From: an uncultured Muribaculaceae bacterium
Lineage (GTDB): Bacteria; Bacteroidota; Bacteroidia; Bacteroidales; Muribaculaceae
Length of the DNA: 9,478 nt
Direction of reading: 5' to 3'
Assembly: GCA_947178235.1 (NCBI GenBank)
Contig: CAMWXQ010000023.1
Span: forward strand, 1-9,478
A program made the translations under genes and the position numbers. Below, piece after piece: positions 1-6,589 of this stretch. Every line of letters begins with the position of its first letter. Position 1 is the first letter of the stretch. The notes under the pieces are model-generated. The model was not told the origin of the DNA. It did no database searches and saw only the letters and a program-made list of their open reading frames with translations.

Positions 1-18
1 CTATTTTGGCGCTATGAT

Positions 19-58
19 AGCTATCTTAGCTATTATAGCTATAATAGCTAAGATAGCT
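19..58. repeat. Perfect 40-bp palindrome after the TPR gene
   Basis: Positions 19-38 and 39-58 are exact reverse complements with no spacer; the centre lies between 38 and 39. The sequence is built from TAGCTA-like units, so it is also internally repetitive. It begins on the first base of the TPR gene's stop codon (minus-strand TGA at 58-60). It could act as a transcription end signal for the minus-strand genes, but there is no clear U-run, so that role is a guess. It could equally be a cruciform or protein-binding site. Confidence 0.85.
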
Positions 59-1107
59 CACTTGGGAAACATCTTGTGCCAGAGGCCGAGGATGTCAAGC
101 CACGGTTTCTTGGCCTCGTCGAGGAGATCCGAGATGCGGGCGTGTTCGTCGGGAGCATTGAGTTTGAGGGCCTTGTGGAGCATAGTGTTGAGCAGATGCA
201 CGCCCTTATCCTTCATCGCGCCGATACGCAGCATCGCCTCGCCGAGGGCACGGGAGAGGCGCAGCTGACGCAGGGTAAGCTCCTCACCCTCGATGTGGCG
301 CAGGAGCTTCATTGCGCGTGTATAATATTGTATGGCCTCGCGGTGGCGCCCCATGCGGGCGAGGGTGTCCCCCTCGGCGGTGAGGCTCTCGGCCAGGCGG
401 TCGGCGGCCTCCTCGACCCCGGCCTTCATCTCGGCGGTGTAGAGGACGGTGGCAGCCTGATAGTGGGCGAGCAGCTCGGCCTGGCGCACACGATCGCGGT
501 AGACGCGCGTGGCGGCGGCGAGGGCATCGATGACGGTCGACGCGAATCGCTCGGGATCAGTCTTTGCGAGGCGTTCGTAGAGCTTGATGGACTTCTCCAT
601 GTCGCGCTCGGCCTGGCGGTACTCGCCCGCGGCGGAGTGGAGGATGGCGAGGTCAAAGAGGAGCGAGGCGAGCACCTCCATGAAGGGGGCATCCTTGCGC
701 CGCGGCGCCCGGGCCAGGAGGTGGAGCGTCGAGGCGGCTGCCGACGCGGCCCCCTTGGACTGCTGGTCGTCCACGATGTAGAGCGCCGTGATCACCTGCA
801 TCAGCGCGGCGCGGATGTCGAGGGTGTGTCCCGCCTCGGCCTCGGGGAGCGCCGCGAGGTGGAGTTCGAGATCCGAGAGGACGGCGATGGCGCGCTGTGT
901 GTCGCCGCGCTCGACCGCCTCGCGGGCCACAAGGCGCAGGATGTCGTATACCGCCGTGAAGGGGAGCCCGTCGAGGGCCTTGGCCGTGTCGGCGGGGGTG
1001 CGCTGGCGTCGCGAGGTTATGCGCTTGTGCATCTCGGGGGCGGTGGGATGCACCGCAATGAACCCCGCCGAGATGGAGAGGTCGAGTGTAGTCTTCGGTG
1101 AATTCAT
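58..1107 (-). CDS. TPR-repeat protein, cytosolic, function unknown
   Basis: This is a 349-residue protein with no signal peptide or membrane segment, so it is probably cytosolic. It is helical throughout. Two stretches fit tetratricopeptide repeats: about 147-180 (AILHSAAGEYRQAERDMEKS) and about 237-270 (GDTLARMGRHREAIQYYTRA). Other helical pairs around 52-90 look like degenerate TPRs. TPRs bind other proteins; nothing here names the partner. The reading frame is open much further upstream, but that extension is Arg/Pro/His-rich and overlaps the kinase-like gene in another frame, so the ATG at 1105-1107 is chosen. The gene starts 32 bp after the kinase-like gene and is probably co-transcribed with it. 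The palindrome at 19-58 touches its stop codon. Confidence 0.8.
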   Translation of the reverse strand: MNSPKTTLDLSISAGFIAVHPTAPEMHKRITSRRQRTPADTAKALDGLPFTAVYDILRLVAREAVERGDTQRAIAVLSDLELHLAALPEAEAGHTLDIRAALMQVITALYIVDDQQSKGAASAAASTLHLLARAPRRKDAPFMEVLASLLFDLAILHSAAGEYRQAERDMEKSIKLYERLAKTDPERFASTVIDALAAATRVYRDRVRQAELLAHYQAATVLYTAEMKAGVEEAADRLAESLTAEGDTLARMGRHREAIQYYTRAMKLLRHIEGEELTLRQLRLSRALGEAMLRIGAMKDKGVHLLNTMLHKALKLNAPDEHARISDLLDEAKKPWLDILGLWHKMFPK

Positions 1108-1139
1108 CGTGTACGGGAGGGGGTAGGTGTGAGGGGGAT

Positions 1140-1994
1140 TCAGAGTGTCGAGGCCAGGTGGCTGTGTGCCGTCTCCTGGGCCTTGGCCATGATGTCGTCG
1201 GGGTCGGTCGAACCCTCGGCGAGGGCGCGGACGGTGCCGGCGATGGCCCCGGTGACCCAGTCGAACTCGGGGATGTCGGTGGGGTCGCATTGGAGCGTCC
1301 ACGACGAGTCGCCGTCGAAGAAGCGCATCACCAGATTCTTGCGGTCGACCACCAGACAGCGTCCGCAGTGGAAGCGGATATGGTCCTTGAAGGCCTGGTC
1401 GGGGGTCACGCCGGGATACATCGCTTCGAGGTCGGCGACGGTGGCCATGACCATCCACGAGGCTTCGAGGTTGTCGAAGATTCCGGGCATCACGCGGGTG
1501 ATCGCCTTCACATGTGCGGGGTCGAAGTAGGGGAGATAGACCACACGGGCCTTACGCGCACGGGCATACTCGACCATTTCGAGCACGCGGGCATGATTGC
1601 GCGGGTCGAGGGCGCAGTACGACCCGAAGACCACGACGTCGCCCTCGTCGATGCGGGGCCACACGGGATTGAGCGCCTCGGGGGGATATGCCGAGTGGAT
1701 GACGGCGTCGGCGGGTTTGCCGGCGGGATTGGCCGCGTCGATGCGCACGGCCGAGACACCCTCGGTGAAGCGGTCGACCGAGGTGGTGTCGACCCCTGCC
1801 TTCTGCAAGGCATCCACGATATGGTCGCCGACGGCGTCGGCGCCGGTCTCGCCTACGAAGATAGTCGGGACACCCATGCGTCCGTCGAGCATGGCGGCTC
1901 CCGTGAGACGGTCGCCGATGCGTGTTTCGGCCCGGCCGTCAGGATTGAGTGACACGTTGAGGGTCAGCTCGCCGATATATATGACCTTGTTCAT
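1140..1994 (-). CDS. PfkB/ribokinase-fold carbohydrate kinase-like protein, degenerate active site
   Basis: This 284-residue protein fits the PfkB/ribokinase fold: an N-terminal beta start with a glycine (KVIYIGELTLNVSL), a GVPTIFVGETGADAVGDHIV segment at 41-60, and a C-terminal segment in the position of the ATP/anion-hole motif. Members normally carry DTTGAGD, whose last Asp is the catalytic base. Here the equivalent is D-W-V-T-G-A-I-A at 245-252, so the catalytic Asp appears to be Ala. The N-terminal GG substrate motif is also weak. The protein may be a non-catalytic or altered relative. It lies 114 bp downstream of kdsD on the same strand, which suggests a link to pentose or Kdo sugar metabolism, but no substrate can be read from the sequence. 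The ATG at 1992-1994 gives the full fold. No promoter of its own was found. Confidence 0.82.
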   Translation of the reverse strand: MNKVIYIGELTLNVSLNPDGRAETRIGDRLTGAAMLDGRMGVPTIFVGETGADAVGDHIVDALQKAGVDTTSVDRFTEGVSAVRIDAANPAGKPADAVIHSAYPPEALNPVWPRIDEGDVVVFGSYCALDPRNHARVLEMVEYARARKARVVYLPYFDPAHVKAITRVMPGIFDNLEASWMVMATVADLEAMYPGVTPDQAFKDHIRFHCGRCLVVDRKNLVMRFFDGDSSWTLQCDPTDIPEFDWVTGAIAGTVRALAEGSTDPDDIMAKAQETAHSHLASTL

Positions 1995-2108
1995 ACTGGA
2001 TATATTTGAAGAGTCCTCAGCATCGAGGATGGATATGCATTCAGGTTGTCCCCCCTGTGGGGACGGCGGGACGGGCGAGTGACCGGGATGGGTGGTGGGG
2101 AGGGGCCT

Positions 2109-2717
2109 TTATTCAGCCTCGGTGCGCGACTTGACGCCCAGATAGCCGCCATAGTGGCGTTTGGCATAGTCGCTGGCGGTGAAGCCGATGGCCTCCATGA
2201 CATTGACCACAAGGATGTCCCCGATGACCATCATCACGGTGGTGGATGTGGTGGGGGTGAGCCCCAGGGGGCACACCTCGGGAGCGCCGCCCGTCAAGAG
2301 TGTAACGTCCACGACGCGCGTAAGTTCACTGTCGGGGATGCCGACGATCGAGATCATCGGTATGTCGGGATAGATGTCACGGGTGAGTTCGACGAGCTTC
2401 AACACCTCGCGTGTGTGGCCCGAGTTGGATATGAGGAGCATGACGTCGTTGGGCTGTATCACACCGATGTCCCCGTGCTGAGCATCGGAGGGGTGGAGAT
2501 TGACAGCCGGGGTGCCGGTCGACGAGAAGGTGGTCGCAATGTTCATCGCTATCTGGCCGGCCTTACCCATACCGGCGGTGATGAGCTTGCCCCCACGACG
2601 ATGGACGTGTTCGAGGATGAGCTCGACCGCGCGGTCATATTCATGAGAATAGGGAATGGCGCGCAGGGCCTCAGCCTCGCGCTCCACTATATGGTGCATG
2701 GACTCTTCAATGGTCAT
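2109..2717 (-). CDS. kdsD: D-arabinose-5-phosphate isomerase, single SIS domain without CBS pair
   Basis: This protein interconverts D-ribulose 5-phosphate and D-arabinose 5-phosphate, the first step to Kdo for the lipopolysaccharide inner core; it is cytosolic. The 202 residues form one SIS domain with the family motifs in order: GMGKAGQ (49-55), SSTGTPA (65-71), HPSDAQHGDIG (75-85), SNSG (97-100), CPLGLTPTTST (149-159), and a C-terminal H-Y-G-G-Y-L-G whose His188 matches the conserved active-site histidine. Enterobacterial KdsD and KpsF are about 320 residues because of two C-terminal CBS domains; these are absent here, as in the short Bacteroides enzymes. The ATG at 2715-2717 follows a TAATTTTG promoter box by about 20 nt. 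GutQ- or KpsF-type isomerases of other pathways cannot be told apart by motif, but an LPS role is most likely. Confidence 0.88.
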   Translation of the reverse strand: MTIEESMHHIVEREAEALRAIPYSHEYDRAVELILEHVHRRGGKLITAGMGKAGQIAMNIATTFSSTGTPAVNLHPSDAQHGDIGVIQPNDVMLLISNSGHTREVLKLVELTRDIYPDIPMISIVGIPDSELTRVVDVTLLTGGAPEVCPLGLTPTTSTTVMMVIGDILVVNVMEAIGFTASDYAKRHYGGYLGVKSRTEAE

Positions 2718-2737
2718 GGTTATTGTATTTGGGAGGG

Positions 2738-2745
2738 CAAAATTA
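2738..2745 (-). promoter_or_regulatory. Bacteroidetes-type -7 box (TAATTTTG) for kdsD
   Basis: On the minus strand the sequence reads TAATTTTG, matching the Bacteroidetes TAnnTTTG -7 consensus, about 20 nt before the kdsD ATG. No convincing -33 TTG is visible at the usual distance. Its place after a terminator-like hairpin suggests that kdsD starts a new transcription unit. Confidence 0.5.
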
Positions 2746-2782
2746 CTAAAAAATTATGAGAAACTCCCTAAGTGCCACACAT

Positions 2783-2805
2783 AAAATTGCCCGGGCCCTC
2801 CGGCA
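2783..2805 (-). terminator. Probable intrinsic terminator after the acetyltransferase gene
   Basis: On the minus strand, 2805-2788 forms a GC-rich hairpin (TGC-CGG pairing with CCG-GGCA, one bulged G, loop AGGGC) followed by AATTTT. It lies a few bases after the stop codon at 2811-2813 and would separate this gene from kdsD. Confidence 0.5.
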
Positions 2806-2810
2806 GGGGG

Positions 2811-3938
2811 TCAGAGACCCTTGCGGTAGGCACGGCGGCGGCGGTGCTGACGCTTCTCGAAGTAGTCCCACTGCGACTGGACGTGGAGGTTCTCTTCGAG
2901 CTCGATGTTGCTCTCCGCAAACTTCACTCCATCACGGATATAGAGGTTGAGAAGGTCATAGAAGAAGAGCGAGTTGACACCCTTGGACTGGTACTCGGGA
3001 CGCACGGCCACGAGCATGAGGTCGACCACATCGTTCTTTCCGCGCAGGGCCCTCAGCAGATGCCACCACCCGAAGGGGAAGAGGCTCCCGCGGCTCTTCT
3101 GCAACGCCTTTGTCAGCGACGGCAGCGATATGCCCACCCCGACGAGACGGTCGTCGGCATCGACCACGAGGCTCACATAGTCGAGGCGCACGAGCCCCAG
3201 GTACATATCCACATAGTAGTCTATCTGCTTCTCGGTCAGCGTCGAGTAGCCGTAGAGATCGGCATAAGCCTCGTTGATGAGCTCGAAGAGGGCCTGGCCG
3301 TAGTCGGCCTTGATCTTCTTGGGCGAGGTGTACTTGACGATGCGCAGATTGTACTTGCGCATCACCAGCTCGGCAATGCGGGTCATCTTCTCGGGCACCT
3401 TGTCGGGCACGGTCAGGCGGAATTCGATCCAGTCCGTATCCTTGCGGTAGCCCATGCGCTCCATGTGCTCGGGATAGTAGGGGTAATTGTATATCGTGGC
3501 CATCGTACCCATCTCCTCGAACCCCTCCACGAGCATACCCTCGTGGTCCATGTCCGAGAAACCCATCGGGCCGATGATCTCCGTCATCCCGCGCTCGCGG
3601 GCCCACTCCTCGGCGGCTCCGAAGAGGGCGTCCACCGCCTCGGCGTCGTCCGTGAAGTCCACGAACCCGAAGCGGGCCTCCTTGCGGCCGGTCTTCTCGT
3701 TGAGCATCGGGTTGATGATGGCCGTGATGCGTCCCACGGGCTCACCGTCGCGGTAGGCCATGAACGACTGCGCCTCGCAGAAGTCCAGTGCAGGATTCTT
3801 CGAGGGGAGCAGGGTATTCACGTCGTCGAAAATCAACGGCGGCACATAATAGGGATTGTCCCGGTAGAGATCGATGGGAAACTTGACATAAGCGTTCAGC
3901 TCCTTCTTCACGGGAGCTATCGGGCGTACTGTGACCAC
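2811..3938 (-). CDS. GNAT-family N-acetyltransferase (YghO-like)
   Basis: This 375-residue protein belongs to a GNAT-like family widespread in Bacteroidetes. Two features support this: the segment GPMGFSDMDHEGMLVEGFEE (123-142), typical of the family's first half, and the acetyl-CoA loop AVRPEYQSKGVNSLFF (311-326), which resembles the GNAT Q/R-x-x-G-x-G/A motif. It has no membrane segment, and its substrate is unknown. The C-terminus is very basic (KRQHRRRRAYRKGL). The chosen start is GTG at 3936-3938. No in-frame ATG was found in the short stretch upstream that I read, and a start further upstream would overlap the kinase-like gene, whose stop codon lies only 4 bp away. The tight spacing suggests translation coupled to that gene. 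A hairpin after the stop may end this transcription unit. Confidence 0.85.
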   Translation of the reverse strand: MVTVRPIAPVKKELNAYVKFPIDLYRDNPYYVPPLIFDDVNTLLPSKNPALDFCEAQSFMAYRDGEPVGRITAIINPMLNEKTGRKEARFGFVDFTDDAEAVDALFGAAEEWARERGMTEIIGPMGFSDMDHEGMLVEGFEEMGTMATIYNYPYYPEHMERMGYRKDTDWIEFRLTVPDKVPEKMTRIAELVMRKYNLRIVKYTSPKKIKADYGQALFELINEAYADLYGYSTLTEKQIDYYVDMYLGLVRLDYVSLVVDADDRLVGVGISLPSLTKALQKSRGSLFPFGWWHLLRALRGKNDVVDLMLVAVRPEYQSKGVNSLFFYDLLNLYIRDGVKFAESNIELEENLHVQSQWDYFEKRQHRRRRAYRKGL

Positions 3939-3942
3939 GTTT

Positions 3943-4782
3943 TCAGACAGGGTATAATGGTGATGATGGAGACGAATGATGAAGGATGAGCGCAGCCTCG
4001 GGCTCGGGGCCGGAGATGGCCGACGCGGGACGGTTCGCCGAGTTGAGCCACAGGAGTATAGCGATCATCGCGAGCAAGAAGGCGATGATCGCGACATACA
4101 CGACATTGGCGCGGCGCGGGGTCAGCGCCAGGCGCACACCGCTCACACTGCGGAACCTCTTGGATGGGTCCGGAGTGGTGCAGCCCGCCGCCACGCGCCT
4201 CAGCATCCTCAGCTTCGGGTCGGCACCCTCGGGATCCACGGCGTCGAGCGCCTGGGTGAGCAGCACACCGTAGTTGAGAATATCGTGCGAGGTATCGTCG
4301 CTCGACAGGACACGCTTCTGATTGTACCCCACGTCGATCAGTTTGAGATTGCCGATATTCTCGGTGAAGATCACGCGCGACGCATCGATCGGATGATGCT
4401 CGATGTGATTGGCCTGGATATAGTCGATGGCGTCGAGCAGCTGCGTATGCAGTTTGGTGATATGCTCGTGCGTGACCTTACCCTCGCGGATGAGCTTCGC
4501 GAGCGAGTCGCCATAGACATCATCCGTAATGATGCACATACCCAGCTCGGGCACCTCCTCGAAATCATTGATCATGATTATGTGCGGATGCGCCAGATTG
4601 TACCGCACCTCGAACTCCTTGGCAATCATCTCCTCATACTCCGGCACCCCCTTGAACTCAGGGCGCAGAGTTTTGAGCATAAGCCACTTGCCATGCTTCT
4701 TAGCGGTATAGACGTGATAGAACTCCTCGTCCCACTCGGGCAGGTGCTCGACCTCGGTCCATTTAGGGTTATTGCCGTCCAT
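3943..4782 (-). CDS. Membrane-anchored protein kinase-like protein (probable pseudokinase)
   Basis: This 279-residue protein has a shortened protein-kinase fold and a C-terminal anchor. Recognisable parts are the VAIK-type lysine in LMLKTL (K37), the helix-C region with E57, the hinge region ITDDVYGDSL (85-94), DVG at 150-152 in place of DFG, and the C-lobe ending CTTPDPSKRFRSV. The catalytic loop normally reads HRDxKxxN; here it is H-H-P-I-D-A-S-R (129-136), so the catalytic Asp, Lys and Asn are all replaced. One strong hydrophobic helix (about 227-247) precedes a 32-residue tail, so the kinase-like domain probably faces the cytoplasm. A binding or scaffold role is more likely than catalysis. 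Residues further upstream in frame would be encoded across the TATCTTTG promoter box, so the ATG at 4780-4782 is chosen. Confidence 0.82.
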   Translation of the reverse strand: MDGNNPKWTEVEHLPEWDEEFYHVYTAKKHGKWLMLKTLRPEFKGVPEYEEMIAKEFEVRYNLAHPHIIMINDFEEVPELGMCIITDDVYGDSLAKLIREGKVTHEHITKLHTQLLDAIDYIQANHIEHHPIDASRVIFTENIGNLKLIDVGYNQKRVLSSDDTSHDILNYGVLLTQALDAVDPEGADPKLRMLRRVAAGCTTPDPSKRFRSVSGVRLALTPRRANVVYVAIIAFLLAMIAILLWLNSANRPASAISGPEPEAALILHHSSPSSPLYPV

Positions 4783-4803
4783 AGAGCGTCTGGTTTTAGT
4801 CCG

Positions 4804-4811
4804 CAAAGATA
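4804..4811 (-). promoter_or_regulatory. Bacteroidetes-type -7 box (TATCTTTG) for the kinase-like gene
   Basis: The minus strand reads TATCTTTG directly after a T-run, 21 nt before the ATG at 4782. It matches TAnnTTTG exactly. It fixes the downstream ATG as the start, because the longer frame would begin upstream of the promoter. Confidence 0.65.
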
Positions 4812-4859
4812 CAAAAAAAACACGAAACTCCCACCCCAAGCCAGAAATTTCACTTTCAC

Positions 4860-4896
4860 TAAACTCAGGGCTCCATATTTTGCAAAGGTGAGTTTA
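4860..4896. repeat. Short inverted repeat upstream of the kinase-like gene
   Basis: TAAACTCA at 4860-4867 and TGAGTTTA at 4889-4896 are exact reverse complements separated by 21 bp. This lies at the edge between the GC-rich and AT-rich halves. It may be a small hairpin or a protein-binding site; nothing identifies which. Confidence 0.5.
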
Positions 4897-4940
4897 TACG
4901 ACATTACCCTTGTCGTTGATATTACTTAACATTCTAATTT

Positions 4941-5138
4941 CTTATCCCTTGTTATAAGATAGGAAAACAAGTCTGAATGAATCCAACTACACCTTTCTAC
5001 ATTGAACAAAAAGAATTATCGTTTGGAGTTCCGATACTCCTATTTGAGTTTCATCCCTAATAGAGGATGGGCTGTAATAGTGGTGTCGGAATGGGTTCCT
5101 AACTAATCGACACCGATTCGTTCAGACTTGTTTTCTTA
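4941..5138. ncRNA. Long-hairpin element A (shared GTTATA..TAG.AAAA motif); candidate structured RNA
   Basis: Positions 4960-4983 and 5115-5138 form a 24-bp inverted repeat with 2 mismatches around a 131-bp interior. The interior holds further hairpins: GGAGT/ACTCC, CATCC/GGATG, and GGTGTC/GACACC around a GGAA/TTCC stem. The left arm is preceded by GTTATAAGATAGGAAAA (4951-4967), which overlaps the arm and is shared with elements at 6991 and 8847. A small local stem TATC/GATA surrounds the TTATAA core; in element B it is TACC/GGTA. On the minus strand a TAACTTTG box lies about 20 bp before the outer arm (5157-5164), which would give an RNA of about 200 nt. Strand and function are inferred, and 6S RNA does not fit the branched interior. 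A 27-codon ORF (4977-5060) inside it is probably chance. Confidence 0.6.
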
Positions 5139-5144
5139 CCAAAA

Positions 5145-5152
5145 TAAATTTG
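5145..5152 (+). promoter_or_regulatory. Possible -7 box (TAAATTTG) for the transposase gene
   Basis: TAAATTTG matches TAnnTTTG and lies 37 nt before the transposase ATG. No -33 TTG is found at the usual spacing, so support is moderate. Confidence 0.4.
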
Positions 5153-5156
5153 TCAC

Positions 5157-5164
5157 CAAAGTTA
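5157..5164 (-). promoter_or_regulatory. Possible minus-strand -7 box (TAACTTTG) reading into element A
   Basis: The minus strand reads TAACTTTG, the same octamer used before the genes at 7240 and 9127. Transcription from it would enter the outer stem of element A after about 20 nt. A -33 TTG is not seen at the expected distance. Confidence 0.45.
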
Positions 5165-5169
5165 ACAAA

Positions 5170-5187
5170 CCCAACAAATAAGTTGGG
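5170..5187 (+). promoter_or_regulatory. Hairpin immediately before the transposase start codon
   Basis: CCCAAC (5170-5175) pairs with GTTGGG (5182-5187) over a 6-nt loop, ending 2 nt before the ATG at 5190. In mRNA it would occupy the ribosome-landing region. Insertion sequences often limit transposase translation this way; that role is inferred here. Confidence 0.55.
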
Positions 5188-5189
5188 CA

Positions 5190-6122
5190 ATGAACGATAC
5201 TATTAACTTTGGAGCATTTAACTCGCTGTATGACTTCTTTGAAGCATTCCCTAATGAGGAGGCTTGCATCGCCTACCTCGAAAGTAAACGTTGGAAGAAT
5301 GGAGTAGTGTCGCCTTTTGACCCTTCATCAAAAGTTTACCACCGTGGTGATGGCAATTATCGGTGTAAGAACACAGGCAAGAATTTCAACGTGTGTATTG
5401 GTACGATATTTGAAGGAACAAAGCTGCCTCTACGCAAGTGGTTTATGGCTATCTATCTTATCTGCAACCATAAGAAGTCAATCTCGGCAACCCAATTAGC
5501 AAAGGATATATCTGTGACGCTGAAAACATCGTGGTTCCTCCTGCATAAAATTCGTAGGACATTCCACAGCATTCATATGGAGAAGTTAGACGGTGAAGTT
5601 GAGCTGGATGAAACCTTTGTTGGAGGTAAGAATAAAAACCGACACGCTAATAAGAAGGTCAAGAATAGTCAGGGTAGAAGTTTTCGGGATAAGGTTCCTG
5701 TACTCGGTATGCTCGAACGTGGCGGACGAGTGATTTGCAAGGTGGTAAAGGACACTTCCGTTAAATCCCTTACACCGCCTATCCTCAAAGCGGTAAAGCG
5801 CACCGCGACACTTTTTACCGATGAATGGTGTGGCTATGATTCAGTGCGAAAACTCTATACAACGAAAATGGTTGACCACGGCAAAGGCTTATATGTTGTC
5901 GGTGACGCCTACACAAACTCCATTGAAGGCTTTTGGGGTAATTTCTGCAAGAGGGTAATCAACGGAATATACAACTGGGTTAGCAAGAAATATATGCAGC
6001 GGTATTTTGATGAGTTTTGTTTCCGCTATAATACGCGCAACGTTTCAAACAATGTGAGGTTTGATATGGCTATTGCTAATACAAACATTCGTGTAACCCA
6101 AAATCAAATAGCAGGAAAATGA
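5190..6122 (+). CDS. IS1595-family transposase (ISXO2-like), apparently intact
   Basis: This 310-residue DDE-type transposase contains the family's GTIFEGTKLPLRKWF segment (71-85), a DNA-binding middle region, and the catalytic domain with D140 (GEVELDETFVGGK), D211 (LFTDEWCGYDS) and the third-residue block NSIEGFWGNFCKR (243-255), ending in YFDEFCFRYNTR. Members usually carry an N-terminal zinc ribbon of the type CPxC...YxCxxC. Here the positions read SPFD (41-44) and YRCKNT (57-62), so three of four cysteines are missing. The gene overlaps the next small gene by ATGA. I could not find terminal inverted repeats or an 8-bp target duplication on either side, so the element's ends are undefined. 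A hairpin sits just before the start codon. Confidence 0.9.
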   Translation: MNDTINFGAFNSLYDFFEAFPNEEACIAYLESKRWKNGVVSPFDPSSKVYHRGDGNYRCKNTGKNFNVCIGTIFEGTKLPLRKWFMAIYLICNHKKSISATQLAKDISVTLKTSWFLLHKIRRTFHSIHMEKLDGEVELDETFVGGKNKNRHANKKVKNSQGRSFRDKVPVLGMLERGGRVICKVVKDTSVKSLTPPILKAVKRTATLFTDEWCGYDSVRKLYTTKMVDHGKGLYVVGDAYTNSIEGFWGNFCKRVINGIYNWVSKKYMQRYFDEFCFRYNTRNVSNNVRFDMAIANTNIRVTQNQIAGK

Positions 6123-6268
6123 AATCTAAGAAAAAGAAAGATAGAGAATATTTGGCAATACTTGACCGCCCCATTGAAGAATTAAAAAAGCCAATGGGTC
6201 AGCCAGTAGATTTTGGAGCGGTGATGAACGATATATTACGCTACAACCCTAAGAAGAAAAAGAAGTGA
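6119..6268 (+). CDS. Small lysine-rich protein coupled to the transposase gene
   Basis: This is a 49-residue ORF whose ATG (6119-6121) overlaps the transposase stop codon as ATGA, the usual arrangement for translational coupling. Both ends are clusters of lysine (MKSKKKKDRE and NPKKKKK), and the middle reads LDRPIEELKKPMGQPVDFGA, which looks like ordinary coding sequence. No domain is recognised. It could be an accessory DNA-binding protein of the insertion sequence or a passenger gene. The last codon ends directly against the stop codon of the convergent gene at 6269. Confidence 0.6.
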   Translation: MKSKKKKDREYLAILDRPIEELKKPMGQPVDFGAVMNDILRYNPKKKKK

Positions 6269-6439
6269 TTAACCCGCAACTGCGTGGACTAACCGTCCAT
6301 TCTCCGAATATATCGTGCCACGGGGTATTTCTCCGCCATAGACTATTTGAATAGCTTTATTTAAGCGAAGTATTCTTTCCTCAGTTATAAACTCTACGAA
6401 TAAGGTTTCTAAATCCGTCGCAAGATGATCTTTGTTCAT
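6269..6439 (-). CDS. Small hypothetical protein, 56 residues
   Basis: The protein starts MNKDHLATDLETLFVEF and ends SENGRLVHAVAG. It has an acidic N-terminal helix (about 5-35) and a short beta-like tail; I recognise no family. The frame is open upstream to 6562, but that extension would begin inside the hairpin at 6539-6570 and has a poor composition, so the ATG at 6437-6439 is preferred. The upstream sequence is AT-rich without an exact TAnnTTTG box. The gene is convergent with the transposase companion, with no bases between the two stop codons. It may belong to the insertion sequence or be the remnant of a separate gene. Confidence 0.45.
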   Translation of the reverse strand: MNKDHLATDLETLFVEFITEERILRLNKAIQIVYGGEIPRGTIYSENGRLVHAVAG

Positions 6440-6538
6440 TTTGAATTGAGAATTAAAAGAGTTAATAAATTGAACAATTTGTTTTGCGGTGGAGCTGCAA
6501 ACACGCCGCGAATTTACGAAGGATTTATAGAATACGCA

Positions 6539-6576
6539 AATAGCCGACATCCGTGAGGACATCGGCTATTGTTTTT
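6539..6576. terminator. Hairpin terminator after the three-helix membrane protein gene
   Basis: Arms 6539-6552 and 6557-6570 enclose a GTGA/TCAC loop. In minus-strand RNA all 14 pairs form, including two G-U wobbles; in plus-strand RNA two mismatches remain, but the hairpin is followed by GTTTTTG. It lies about 20 bp after the stop codon at 6590 and may work in both directions. Confidence 0.65.
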
Positions 6577-6589
6577 GTGACTATCGGAA

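Noticed and set aside
76..1101. Long plus-strand open frames opposite the TPR gene, and likewise at 2772-3989 and 3976-4929
   Set aside because: They mirror well-supported minus-strand genes in GC-rich DNA, where stop codons are rare in the antisense frame; their products are low-complexity and resemble nothing.
4626..4904. Minus-strand frame overlapping the start of the kinase-like gene
   Set aside because: Its first part crosses the promoter box and its second part is an out-of-frame reading of the kinase-like gene.
4977..5060. 27-codon frame inside element A and 31-codon frame at 8902-8997 inside element B as hidden peptide genes
   Set aside because: Frames this short are common by chance, the two peptides share nothing, and the underlying bases are explained by hairpin structure.
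4941..5138. Element A as 6S RNA
   Set aside because: Length and closing stem are about right, but the interior is branched rather than a rod with a central bubble, and two related elements of different length exist nearby.
6440..6562. N-terminal extension of the 56-residue protein up to 6562
   Set aside because: It would start inside the terminator hairpin at 6539-6570 and has an atypical Ser/Arg/Cys-rich composition.
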